Below are positions 46,532-57,647 of a stretch of DNA of 64,000 nucleotides, in pieces. Under the pieces are notes generated by a model. It searched no databases and was not told the DNA's origin. It worked only from the letters and a program-made list of their open reading frames with translations. The DNA lies in contig JAJEKV010000025.1 of assembly GCA_021234155.1 (NCBI GenBank), forward strand, positions 2,999,339 to 3,063,338, written 5' to 3'. The translations under genes were made by a program, and so were the position numbers. Every line of letters begins with the position of its first letter. Position 1 is the first letter of the stretch. Source of the stretch: Isoetes taiwanensis. Its lineage: Eukaryota > Streptophyta > Lycopodiopsida > Isoetales > Isoetaceae.

Positions 46532-48612
46532 ATGTCGGGCAAATGTGAACTTTGTGAAGTCCTTAAAGCCAAAGATTTGTTCGTGATCCATTGCCAGCAT
46601 CAATTTTGTAGAGAGTGTTTGGAAAAGCAGATACCTCAGCGGATGGCGCCCAAAGCAGAAGATTTTACTTTAGCAAGAACTTTTCCTAGGATCACTTGTC
46701 CATTGTCCAGGTATTATTCATGTTTAAAAGGAGTTTGGAACTGCAAACAACTTTATCTATTCCTTTGTGATTTTTGTGCCCTATTTGTAGATGCAATGTG
46801 GAATTGAGTGAGCTGGAGCTGGTTGATTTAGTTGGAAAGGAAAGAGCAGTGGGATACATTTCTTAGGGATTGAGTTTGCCAATGACAGAAAGGACAACTA
46901 ACTCGGAATTCCATCTTGAATGTGATAGACAAAGCCCATTCGAGCTATATAGTCAACTTTCTGAGATGAGAGACATATTTGAAGCATTTAACTGTGGCAA
47001 AGATTCACAAAAGCAGAGGAAGGAGATTGTATTCAAGGCTAGCAGCAGTGAGAGCCAAAAGACAGTCTGGGCAAGGGGAACAGGTTTTGGAGGAGGTGCT
47101 ACCACCAAAAGCCAGATCGACTCATGGCAGACTGCTGCAAGGCGAGCGGAATTAGATTTTGATAAGCACATTGAAGAAGCTTTAGGTTATTTGGCTGAAA
47201 TCTTGGAGGAAGAAGCCACAAAAGCCGGTGAATCTCCTGCTTTGGGTCTTACAGTATCCTCTCTTTTTACATGGAGGAATATTCTCTCCCGTGTCCTTGT
47301 TCATTTGGCTTCAAATGACTCAATGCTTGACATTACGGAAAGGAAAGGCCTTTATTTTAAAATGGTCTCTCTTATAAATGCAATTTGCCTGCACAAAGAG
47401 TTAATTCCGCTTGTCATTAAAACTGAAAGTTCGCTGGATGAAACCTTTAGCAATAATTTGGGCAGCAGAAGTATTTTATTAAACAAGATGCAGAATATTT
47501 ACAATCAGTCCAAGATTATGTTGCATCATTCCAGCCGTAAAGCAGATAGTGAAAACCTTGATATTAGTCTAGCTGGAGCACTTTTCAAATGTTATGAAAA
47601 TTTACAAAATTTTGTTGAGTTACATTCCAAAGGTGTACTATTGAAGGATGTTGAAACAGGCCTAGAAATGAAGCAATTTGTTTCTGCTTATACTGGCAAG
47701 CTGAAAAGCTTACAATTCAGACTAGTATCTATGGCATACCAAGATGGAAACTACAAACATTATTTCAAAAATCACATTGAAGGGAATTTGCCTTGTTCAA
47801 CAACCATTGATAATGGTGGAATTCATAATCACAAGAGAATGCTGCATATATCAAAAGAAATTGCGTCCCTTGCAACAACATTGCCACTGGAATGGGAATC
47901 CAGTATTCATGTCTGTGTGGATGAAAAAAGGATGGATGTTTTACGTGCTTTAATAATTGGTTCTCATGGTACTCCGTATCAAAATGGGTTTTTTATTTTC
48001 GATATATTTCTTCCACCAGGTATTGTTACTGTTTATGCTTTGTTTATAGTTTCGCGTATATAATTGTGGAAGATTTAACTAATAGCACGTTTGTAAGCTT
48101 GTCTCTTCCTTTTTTTCTTTGCACAAATTGAAGGAATCGAGTTTGTAAACATGGCTGATTTTTGCCTGTTATTGGCATAAACTAGCAGAGAAAATTCTAA
48201 AGACTGTTATACTGTTGCAGATTATCCTCATCAACCCCCACAAGTACAATTTTTAACAACAGGAGGTGGAACAGTCCGCTTTAATCCAAATTTGTATGAT
48301 TCTGGGAAGGTTTGTTTAAGTCTCTTAGGGACATGGAATGGTCCTGGTTGGATTCCTGGGAAATCAACTTTGTTGCAGGTTCTTATATCAATCCAGAGCC
48401 TTATTTTTGTAAGTAATCCCTACTACAATGAACCAGGTTATGGACGAGTAGAAAGCAACAATGCAGAGATTGAAAATACCCGACATAGGGAGAACACGCT
48501 ATCTCTTGCAATTCTCGGTGCAGTGAGAAAGCCTGGAGTTTTGTTCACAGAGCTAATTTTGGAACATTTTCGATATAAATGTCAGGAGGTTGAACAACAA
48601 TGCAGTTTATGA
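46532..48612 (+). CDS. RBR-type RING plus BIRC6-like E2 ubiquitin-conjugating enzyme, with one in-frame TAG
   Basis: Exons: 46532-46710, 46791-48019, 48221-48612. Exon 1 and the start of exon 2 encode a RING: CELC, then [14 protein letters not shown], then [20 protein letters not shown]. The last Cys pair has C-x4-C spacing, as in RING1 of RBR ligases. Exon 2 continues with [20 protein letters not shown], a block found before the E2 domain of BIRC6-type proteins, and a helical linker. The E2 domain runs from [20 protein letters not shown] through [18 protein letters not shown] to [20 protein letters not shown], where the Cys is the expected thioester residue, and ends [13 protein letters not shown]. 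Phases match at both introns. A TAG at 46864-46866 breaks the frame between RING and linker. It could be a nonsense mutation, an unseen intron or an assembly error; otherwise the ORF would be about 600 codons. Such a protein would combine E3-like and E2 functions. Confidence 0.8.
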
Positions 48613-48689
48613 TTAAAGCGGTGGTCTTCCGGCATTCTAAGGTTACAGAGAAAATTCCCATTTTGTTGTTTTTTTTATTCAACCTTTTT

Positions 48690-49315
48690 AGGTATCAAAG
48701 CCATCCGGTTTCTCTGGCCATGGCTCTGCTCTGGGAAGAACAGATAAGAATGGGCAGATAAGAACTTCAAAATGGACATATAAGCATGAGCTTCCGGAAT
48801 GGGCACTTCTGGAATGATTTTCAAATGCTTGGGGATCTGTTCTGGCAAAAAACTCTTCGTTGTCCTCCCTATCATGAGGTGAACTAAGGCTTCTTGAACG
48901 GTACATTCTGATTCTACATCTAGAGCACTTGTGGCTTCGTCAATATCTTCAAACATTGCGTCCTGCTTGCCATAGAGTATGTTTTCCTCAATGGTTGTTG
49001 CAAATAAAACTGGCTCCTGATTGAGCAAACCCATTTGTTGTCTGAGCCAATCTAATTTTAAGGTTCTAATGTCGTGGCTATCAAGCAGGATTTCCCCTTT
49101 GTAGACAACATAGATACAAACATAAATGACTTTACTTTGTACATGAAGAAGGATTGTAGAATCTCTCAATAAGCGAAATAACGGTGCTCTTTCCAGAACC
49201 ACTTTCTCCAACGAACGCCACAGTTTTCCCTGCTGGAATTTTGAAGCATAGATCTTTGAATATGGCTACACTTGGCCTTGAAGTGTAACTAAAGCCTGCA
49301 CTATTGTATTGGAGT
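48690..49315 (-). pseudogene. ABCB (P-glycoprotein-type) transporter fragment with internal deletion
   Basis: From 49311 the minus strand reads [20 protein letters not shown], then Walker [10 protein letters not shown], a frame change, [20 protein letters not shown] and [10 protein letters not shown]. It then jumps directly to [19 protein letters not shown]. The roughly 60 residues that should carry the LSGGQ signature and Walker B start are missing. The sequence after GRTT is unrelated. It is a non-functional piece of a nucleotide-binding domain just 3' of the RING/E2 gene in opposite orientation. Confidence 0.8.
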
Positions 49316-49328
49316 TTGTTTTACATGT

Positions 49329-50165
49329 TTATATTTGTTCAAACTTGCAGGTCCATACCTGTTCTATTTCAACGGAACTTCTGTTGTGGATGAACACAAA
49401 TCGAATTGGTTTGTTGATAGCAGGTAAATTTTCGTCCTTAGCTAACTCATTCTTTTCGTTCTCTGCATACCCAAATATCATGGTGTTCCATGTTACCACA
49501 GACATGTTCAACAGGTTTAAAATTCAAAGCGTGCATGCACCATGTTCCCACATTTAGCATACACACCTAACAATGTGTTTACCAAAAATATATTTACATC
49601 ATCCCACTCTTAGAAGTTTGAGAAGAGTTTGAGAGTGGGCAGCTATTGCCTTGTTCAAGCTACCTATTTTCACAAATTTCCAGTTGCTTGGCCTCTTCTT
49701 TTTCTGCAGAGCTAGCATATGCCTTAAGTATGGCTAGAGCATGTGGTATAAAACCTTCATCCTGCATGCACTTAAATAAATGTAGTGCCAATTCTGCCTC
49801 CCCACTGTCTACATAGCCAAATATCAGGTAATTCCATGTCACATTCGAATGGTGCAGCATGCTATTAACAACTCTATAAGCAGGCTCCATCCTAGAGCAT
49901 TTAGCATACATATCCAACAAAGCATCTGCCACAAAAATGTCCAACTTCGGTATTTGCAAGTTGGGAAGAAATGGCTACGTCCTTTTCATGGAACTAGGGA
50001 ATTCGACATTCAGTTGCTTGCTTGATTCTTTTAATGCAGAACGAGCACATGCCTTCACTGCAGCAACATATGTTCGAGCATCTGGCAAAAAATCTTCCTC
50101 ATGTATAAGATAATGTAAATGCATAGCCACATGTTTTGGTGTCAATACCGAGCCACCCTTACTAA
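49329..50165 (-). pseudogene. Pentatricopeptide-repeat (PPR) gene fragments
   Basis: Minus-strand pieces: about 50165-49985 reads FLPDARTYVAAVKACARSAL and then hits a stop. 49959-49660 reads DIFVADALLDMYAKCSRMEP, then NVTWNYLIFGYVDSGEAELA and LHLFKCMQDEGFIPHALAIL. 49511-49329 reads MSVVTWNTMIFGYAENE. These are consecutive P/L/S-type repeats as in plant organelle RNA-editing PPR proteins. Stops and gaps show decay. A further faint piece (IDMFATSGSVTEAHK) lies near 51700 on the same strand. Confidence 0.75.
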
Positions 50166-50169
50166 AGCA

Positions 50170-52470
50170 ACTACCCTCTGGAGGACAGGAACAAAATCAG
50201 ACTGCCAGCAACAAGATATATGATAATAAATTCTTCCAAATTGGCTGGTAGATATGGCTCATGAGAAGTATAGATATTTCTGGATTTTGTCAGTGCAAAC
50301 TCAACATTTTTCTGCAATTGCCAACTTCAGCAGGCTTCCAATGTGTGAGAAGGACTGGTTCCCATTAGGACAAGAGTGTTGCCTGCTCAAAGGCCATTAT
50401 TGTGTAATTTTCGGACTCCAAAATCAACGTTTATTGGTGCTATAGGAAGTGGTGACAATAGGAGCTTTCATCTGCATTCTATTTCTTGTCCTTTGCATTT
50501 GTGCAAGTACCATAAATTCCAGCGTGACTTGGGTATCCACTCTTTTCTTTTAAATAAGCTTCTAGAATCTCTTTTTGTTTACATAGATTATCTCATTCAG
50601 AGCTGTCTATTCCAATCGCATTGACATCCATAATGTAGCTCTGAAGTCTAATAGCGTTAGGGATCTATATCGCAGAACAATTTCCTTTCAATTGGGTAGC
50701 AAAGAAAGGGAATGATTGGTGAAACGCTCATGGTGGTAACTCATGGTGGTTGAAATACTAATGTTTGTTTGCCACTTTCTACAGGTTCTTCTACTGTAGC
50801 ACATAAATTCAAATCTTGCCAAATTCTACTGTTTCAAGTTCTATTTGGAATTGGTTGCTCAGATCAAGATCAAGCATTATCGAGTTGTTTGTTTCAAACA
50901 ACATAAAACACTATCTTAGTACTACCGTGAAATTATAAAAGAGGTAGACCTTCTGCAGTTTACAGGTTTCTAGTTTGAAGAAGGGAATCGAATGTTTAAG
51001 CAATTATTTCTACCAATAAGGGAAAACTACCAAAGTGTGTGCAATTATTGTATGACCTTATTTCCTAGGAAGTGGGTAATTTTGATTGTGTTATTCTACT
51101 AAGGCCAACTTTATTTCTAAACAAAATGCGTTGGCTAAAGCCATTTTCTTCCGTCTGTTAGCATTTATTTCTGTTGCATAAATATGGAAAAGACTTATAG
51201 ATTCATGCTAGAATCAACTTTTAGATAAATGTACTACAAATTCTAAAGAAATTTGATGCGTCTCTGTTATTAAAGAAAGATCTCTCCCATATAGAGATGC
51301 ACGGAATAAAGGAACGACCCCAATTACAAACCTTTTATACATAATAACAAGAGAAGATATTGATATTTAAAATAATAATGATGGGATATGAAGAAATGCT
51401 CCTAACCTGATGTGGCCCAGGATTCACAACCCTAGTTGTCAACTACAGATTGGTTGAAGGTGAACCATTTAGGTTGAATGACATGATGCTGATACCTAAT
51501 ATGGTGAACCAAAAACCTCCACCAAGAAAAAATGTACGTAATTGGAGTTGTTAAAGCTAGCGTATTGGAAAATCAACCAATTTTGTTAACTCAACAATAG
51601 CATTCTCGTGTCGAGCATGTCCTATAACGATTGTATTCCATGACACTATACCTAGATATCACACATTTGTGGGCCTCTGTTACGCTTCCAGATGTTGCAA
51701 ACATATCTATGAGAATAATAACCTATACATCAACTGTTTCAAATCCAGGACCAACTTCTTTAGCAATAATAATTGCCTCTTCTATGCGGACAATGCATGG
51801 TGTGAAGTTTGCTATTGGAAGCATTTGAAATGAGAAATATTATAACCTCTTACATATCTCTAAGGTTTCATCTATAAGGTTTCATCTCTAAGCCTGTTAT
51901 ATGTTATTGTGCAGATTCACCTCTAAGGTTTCAAAGATTACATTTTCTGGAATATCCTTCAAAAAGGTAAACTTTGTCTAATGCACATTTAAATCTGGAG
52001 CCCAAAATTCATGTCTGTTGTAAAATGACTACCTGTTACATTACAGGAACGACTTCCAAAGGAACAACAATGAAGATCCTGCAGAAGGTAAACCTTAACA
52101 ACTTGCTGATTTATATCATCATAACATTGAGCATTCTTGAGCAGATGCATATCCATAGGTATCCATGCATAAACCCAATAAATAGCTTGCAAGTTCTGTA
52201 AAAATGATTGTCCCATTCTTGGAAAACATGCTTCCAATAGATATCATATAGCACTCAAGGGATGTCCTGACCAACAAACTTCAAACATCATCTTAATGAA
52301 AAATTTCAAAAATCCATTGCATTCTAGTTCCCTTATGTCATCGGTTAAGCTGATTTCAAATTGATTTGTTATATGGTTCAGTTAGTCAATTATAAGACTA
52401 ACGCATCTTCAAGCTAACCATTAGCTACAAGTTTTCTCGCTAAAACTCTTCGTTTGTTAAAACCCAGGTT
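50170..52470. other. AT-rich DNA with only faint PPR-like traces
   Basis: Apart from the degenerate PPR-like piece at about 51840-51600 (minus), no gene, RNA or strong repeat was recognised. Confidence 0.4.
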
Positions 52471-52472
52471 TC

Positions 52473-52814
52473 TTGAAGTATTTTCTAAAAGCAAACAATG
52501 TTGTCGCTGATTATGCAAAGTTAACGAAAACTGAAGGCAACGAGCTTCTCAAGAAAATATCTAACGGAATAAACTCATATCAAATGAGCATCCTACATTT
52601 TGGCTACAACGTCAGGATCCCAGCATGCCTTCGCTTGAAAAGGCCAGCTGCACAAAAACTGATGGAGAAAATGATGGGATCATGCAACCATGACCACAAA
52701 GAAAACAACCCCATGACAATTGAGAAGGTCACCCATATATTGGATAGCAATCTGGCGTTAGAACTATACGGCAACATAGAATTCTTCCCAAGAGGAAACA
52801 TTCAGCGTAATTGA
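52473..52814 (+). CDS. Unidentified 113-aa terminal-exon-like ORF
   Basis: After an AACCCAG acceptor at about 52469 the frame reads YFLKANNVVADYAKLTKTEG, then NELLKKISNGINSYQMSILH and RRLKRP-like basic sequence, to a TGA at 52814. Composition is protein-like (Lys/Glu/Leu balanced), and it is much longer than other frames nearby. No family was recognised. No upstream exon could be linked. Confidence 0.3.
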   Translation: MKYFLKANNVVADYAKLTKTEGNELLKKISNGINSYQMSILHFGYNVRIPACLRLKRPAAQKLMEKMMGSCNHDHKENNPMTIEKVTHILDSNLALELYGNIEFFPRGNIQRN

Positions 52815-53142
52815 AATTTTAGCTTAAAAGACAATTGATACTCCAATTCAAAACAAGCTTGCTTTTAAATATACAATCTATAGTGGCTAATATACATCCA
52901 TCATAAAAACACCTAACATTTAACAATTAAACTACCTTAGACGAAGGTTTAATGTTGTAAGGCCAATAAAATATATTACACACATGACAAAACTAACTCA
53001 TATTGAAACAAGTGCAAACAAGCTAGAGAAAATTTACATCGCAAAATTAAATACAATAACGCATGGATACAACAACTTACAGAGCAACCCATCCAGTTCT
53101 AAGAAATACTGGTACTTAAAGCGTAGGAAAAAAAATATGGCA

Positions 53143-53310
53143 GCCGATGTTTTACAAAATCAACCAGATCATTGCAGTTTCACACTACTACACGTGAGCT
53201 AGGACCACTCATTGCCAAGCGTGGGAAAATGAAAGCCGATGTTTTACAAAATCAACAAGACCATGGCAGTTTCATGCTACTACACATGAGCTAGGAGCAC
53301 TCATGAATTT
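53143..53310. repeat. 92-bp tandem duplication
   Basis: GCCGATGTTTTACAAAATCA occurs at 53143 and 53235, each followed by CATTGCAGTTTCA- or CATGGCAGTTTCA-type sequence and CTACTACAC.TGAGCTAGGA. Confidence 0.8.
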
Positions 53311-53399
53311 TGTACTTCAAATACGTAACATTCCTGCTTAATTCTGAAGTTTTCATATGTTTAAGTGAAATATTAGTCAACAATAAATTTTCACATTAC

Positions 53400-53760
53400 A
53401 AATCCATACCACAATAACATGTTCGTACACGTGGACGTTCATTGGCATTTCAATCAAAATCTCCGAATGTAGAAATAAAATAGAACGAGATTGTTAGAAA
53501 AATTAGGCAAAAGAACATTATCTACACATGTAATTTTTATGAAAAGTAACCAATCTAAACATGTAATTTCTATAAAAAAGTAAACAAACGTGCTTTTAAC
53601 TAGTTTTTTTTTTCGCACGTTTGCACAAACACAAGTTGACACTTTAAATCAATTTGAAGCTGTCCACGTTGCTGCCAGCTAAGATTTTTGTCCATTTGGA
53701 GTGCTTTAAAATCGTTGGATTCAATCTATGGTCATGGAAATTCATGGAAATTCCACCTGT
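53400..53760. repeat. Dispersed repeat: copy of the RING/E2 upstream/leader region plus flank
   Basis: 53614-53760 resembles 45006-45140 (CGCACGTTTGCACAAAC, then ACTTTAAATCAATTTGA, then GTCCACGTTGC and TCGTTGGATTCAATCTATGG). The left part, about 53490-53612 (CAAACGTGCTTTTAACTAG), is repeated at about 61050-61120. A shorter copy lies at 56554-56608. Confidence 0.7.
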
Positions 53761-56270
53761 TCATAGCTAGCGTTGGGAAGTTATGATCGCTTGAGGAAGA
53801 TTTGTAATCAAATTGATTCTAAGTTTTAAACTTAAAGTCGGGGCAGTGCGATGGCGATGGCTTCATCTTCTTGAAGGCCGGCGTGGAGCTCTATATTCCG
53901 ATTTTGTGGCGTGGAATTATGAGAGCGAGGTTGAATTTGAAGCGTCACAGTTGCTGCTTTTATCTATTTCCGGTTGTTCTTATGCGCTTTTGTGCATCTC
54001 CATGCTGGATTTTCCCTGAGGTCACTTGCCCAGATCCTTAGTTTTCTCTTTGTTTTCTTTTGCTTACGATTTTTCCAGAGCATCTCCGTTTCTCTGTTTG
54101 CTTTACCATAGTCCGTCGCTTGCTATATTTTCCGAGTTCTATTTCTTCGGCATACAATTCATGCTCTTTCTAGGGTTGTTGTTGGCAAAATAACACCTCC
54201 TCTGATAATCGGCATCCACTGGGTTCGCGGTTCAACAAAGAAAAGGTTTGATTCTTAGGGTCGGCACGGGAAGAGCATATCGCTTTTTCGGTTTTTTTGG
54301 GGTCGCAGTCCAGCAGAGAGCAGTTCGTGGCCTTTTTGTGAAGCAACAGAACTGAGTTTCGTTGGTGCAAGACAAGCCATTTCCCAAACATGCCATCTGT
54401 AATCAGAACTAGGTTTTCACCTGTGATTTAAAGAGATTTTGTTCCATTGGTTTGCGGCTTTGCAGGGGTAAGCAGACCGCTACCCCAAAAGGGATCGGCT
54501 TTAGGAGAGTTTGTTTTGCGGCTGCAACAAAGGTTTTGATTGGATCCTTCTCAGAAGCAGTCTTGCTGATGGCTGACCGGTGCCAAGAAATCTGCCAATC
54601 CAGGATCAACAATTATCTTCATGTTTTCCAATACCAGGTTATGTGGACATTATTTTTTCCAAATCCAGTAGCGATTGTTCCAATTTATTTATCCTCCCAA
54701 AAGACGACTGCTCTTTTGCTAGCCCAGTGTTGGGCTTCAATTTTCTGAATATGGCTATGGCTTTCAGCAAGCTTTGTGATGAGATGCATCATAAATTTCG
54801 GGACCCTGGCTTTTTGTTATTGAACTCTTGTTTTTCAAATGATCTATGTCTATACTGCATCAATGGTTATTCAAAATTTCTTTAACATTTCCGTATTGTT
54901 ACAATTGTGCAACTAGGAGCAGAGCATAGAGGATGGTGTCAAACTAGCCCATTCCAGATAGCTAGCACAACTTTCAAGACAAAGACACAATTCTTTGAAG
55001 ACGGTGCTGAATGCAAGAATTTAAAGCAAGGGATACGGCTTCTCGTTGCAGAAGTTCTGCAGATAAGTTTTGATCTTTGTCAGTTGTAATTACTTTAAGC
55101 AATATTTTTTCTCAAATTTAAGTCTTGCATTTTGTTAATTGCATCTTGAGTTTTTCTGTGCATGGTGTTGGTCTGGACAACTTTAGACCATAGAGACCAG
55201 GAAGTTGAGGAAGAAGATATAACAAGGTTTCCACAGTGGATCGATGAGAAGCACATGGCAGACAAAGGTTAAATGCAGTCCCAGGCTGGCAGCTCCAAGT
55301 GGAAGCAAGTAATACCATCATGTATAAAGAAAGTGACGATCTGGTAAGTTTGATTTCAATGCATATGAAAATAGTAGACATCAAGAATTTGTGAATGTGA
55401 ACATTGAGATGGTTACTGAATTCAGATACATAGGCATCTCTTTCTTGAATATAAGGTTTTCCTTTTGTACCTCAGCTTTTTGAAATCAACAAAAAAAAGG
55501 GCCTTTCCTTTCTCAACAATTGCCCTTGAAGTGATATGATCAATAGTTAAAAAAGTTCTTTCTGAAACCTGGCTGGCCATTATATCTAGGCACATGAAAG
55601 AAACGGGTACTTTGGAAGCCCTAGGGTAATTATCCATCCGTCATGCTAATACAGTAATTCCAGATCCAGGAGCTTTAAAGCTTGGCTTGTGAGCAAGACG
55701 TTAATTTTTTACCTATCCGACAAATTTAACTTCTTCATTTGTTGAGAGAACTGCGGGCAGAGGTCTCTTTTAAGTCGAGGCAGAACTAAAAGGTTAATAG
55801 AAGTTTTATTCTTTGTTGTCGTGGTTGTACCTAAGGTCATCATTATATAGGATTCTTTACTTTGGATGAGTGTTGCTCTTGCCCTATGTTTAAATTCCTT
55901 ATCATACAGGAATCCACACTATTCTCTTCTTCCAATTAAGCAAATGAGTGGAAACATACGCAACTGCATCCTTCTTGTAAACAAAACGAGCAATTTAGAA
56001 AATATTCTCCATGATGATTGTGGCAACATTGATTTGTTGTCTTTCGGATGTCTTTTGCCATTGGACTTCCTCAAATGAACAAGAAAGAAACATCTATGAG
56101 GCAGAATAGATCAGTATGTAAAAAATCAAAAGATCCTAACCATGTATATCGTGGTCTTATTATGTCCATATATCAGTCTTTTGTTGTTTATTCATGACAC
56201 CGCGTATTATATCTGCATGCCGGCCGTTCATGTGCACTTTCATGCCTCCCAAATACAACTTAACAGAAAG
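53761..56270. other. Mostly unannotatable DNA with one exon-like segment
   Basis: 55201-55267 (plus) looks like a short exon: CAG acceptor, EVEEEDITRFPQWIDEKHMA, donor AAAG|GTTAAA. Frames at 53813-54019 and 54452-54885 lack recognisable motifs. No RNA gene was seen. Confidence 0.35.
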
Positions 56271-56280
56271 TTTCACTTAC

Positions 56281-56479
56281 AAACTGTTTAAACTAATCAA
56301 ACCCGATAAGTCTGACGCAGCTCCAATCGGATTATTATGAAGAAATCTGCAATAAACACAGCTTCAGGATAGGTTTAATCAAATCGATCAGAGAATATAT
56401 ACTTACAGATAAGGAATATTGCTGAATTGGCCAAGGCTAACAGGAATTGTACCCGTGTAGTGATTCTTTTTCCAATCCT
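56281..56479 (-). pseudogene. Two LRR exons of a receptor-kinase-like gene
   Basis: Exon 56479-56407 (TTGTAG acceptor, GTAAGT donor) reads DWKKNHYTGTIPVSLGQFSN. Exon 56346-56281 (TTGCAG acceptor, GTAAGT donor) reads LHNNPIGAASDLSGLISLNS. One LRR per exon of 66-73 bp is the typical exon structure of several plant LRR receptor-kinase subfamilies. No further repeats, transmembrane segment or kinase were identified, so this appears to be a fragment. The second repeat (DLSGLISL) resembles the LSGL repeat of the fragment at 30730-30963. Confidence 0.55.
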
Positions 56480-56553
56480 CTACAATGCCCTTCAGATACA
56501 TATTTACGACAATGCTTCAAAAATCTACCACTTACAACATCCAGAGATTTCTA

Positions 56554-56608
56554 CACGTTTGCACAAACACAAGTTGACACTTTAAATCAATTTGAAGCTG
56601 TCCACGTT
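56554..56608. repeat. Short copy of the RING/E2 upstream repeat
   Basis: CACGTTTGCACAAACACAAG, TTGACACTTTAAATCAATTT and GAAGCTGTCCACGTT match 53616-53670 almost exactly. Confidence 0.85.
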
Positions 56609-57369
56609 AGCTTATCCACATGTCATAGTGGCCTAAATATTTCTAGAGATAAATGTTTGTCAAAACCATCCACCATGAAAACAAAACCCAACCTCAATTG
56701 CCTTAGAATCGTTGGATTTGATACATGGTGAGAGCAAGATATCCTGGAGATGTGGGGATTTTTCTTAGAATAAGTAAATTGGATGTTGGACGTAGAAATT
56801 GAGCATATATCTGGAACATGATCTCAAACTTAGTTAGTAAGCAAAACCTTCAGAATATTGCCGTCTTGCATAAAATTGCCTCTTGCTTTGCCAGAACGAT
56901 GATGAAGCATGGTGGTTCGTGAGGGATTGGCAAGGTACTTCTTCTGTGCTCTTAGGTAGTGCTAATAGATTAATTTAATCCATTTGCAGAAATTTGAAAA
57001 TATAAGCCCTTAAGGTATTATGTGAGCAAAATTCTAAGCCTAAGATTTGCAGCCTATTGAATAAAAAACACATAAGATTTACAGTCTTAGATTAACTCTA
57101 TTTATTTTTCCAGCATTGTTTCATGATAAAATCTGGTTGGTCGTTTTGCATCCTCTACGAGGATGAATCCCACTGCAAAGTTGAGATACATGGTGGGAAT
57201 AAAGATGAATAAGATCCGTTTCCAAGTTGTAGAATGACACACATGGAGATATGTATTCCCCTCCTCTATATGCTGATAAAGAGTTTTCCAAGCATGAGTC
57301 AATGAATGGGATATATCCTAAATTCATTCATTAAAAAAAAAAAAAAAGGTAAATCCTGATATGCAACTT

Positions 57370-57520
57370 AGGCTGCTTTGTAGATTTATAGGCATGGCAG
57401 ATCAAAATAGAAAAATAATATTTATATAAAAATAGCCATACTCTCAGAAACATCACAGGCTTAGACATATGCTCCTTTGTAGATTTATAGGTATGGTGGA
57501 TCAAAATAAAAGGTAATGTA
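57370..57520. repeat. Direct repeat about 104 bp apart
   Basis: TTTGTAGATTTATAGGCATG (57375) and TTTGTAGATTTATAGGTATG (57478) are each followed by G-TGG/CAG-ATCAAAATA. Nothing else was recognised between 56760 and 57580. Confidence 0.6.
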
Positions 57521-57620
57521 TAATGCAACCATTTGGAAGACGGAAACTATATTTTTTAACGGAAACTATAATTTTTATTTCGTAACTAGAAATTAGCAAT
57601 GCTTTTGATGTCATTGATAT

Positions 57621-57647
57621 AGGAAGGAAGGAAGGAAGGAAGGAAGG
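57621..57647. repeat. GGAA microsatellite
   Basis: About six and a half GGAA units, at the 3' end of the minus-strand LINE. Confidence 0.9.
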
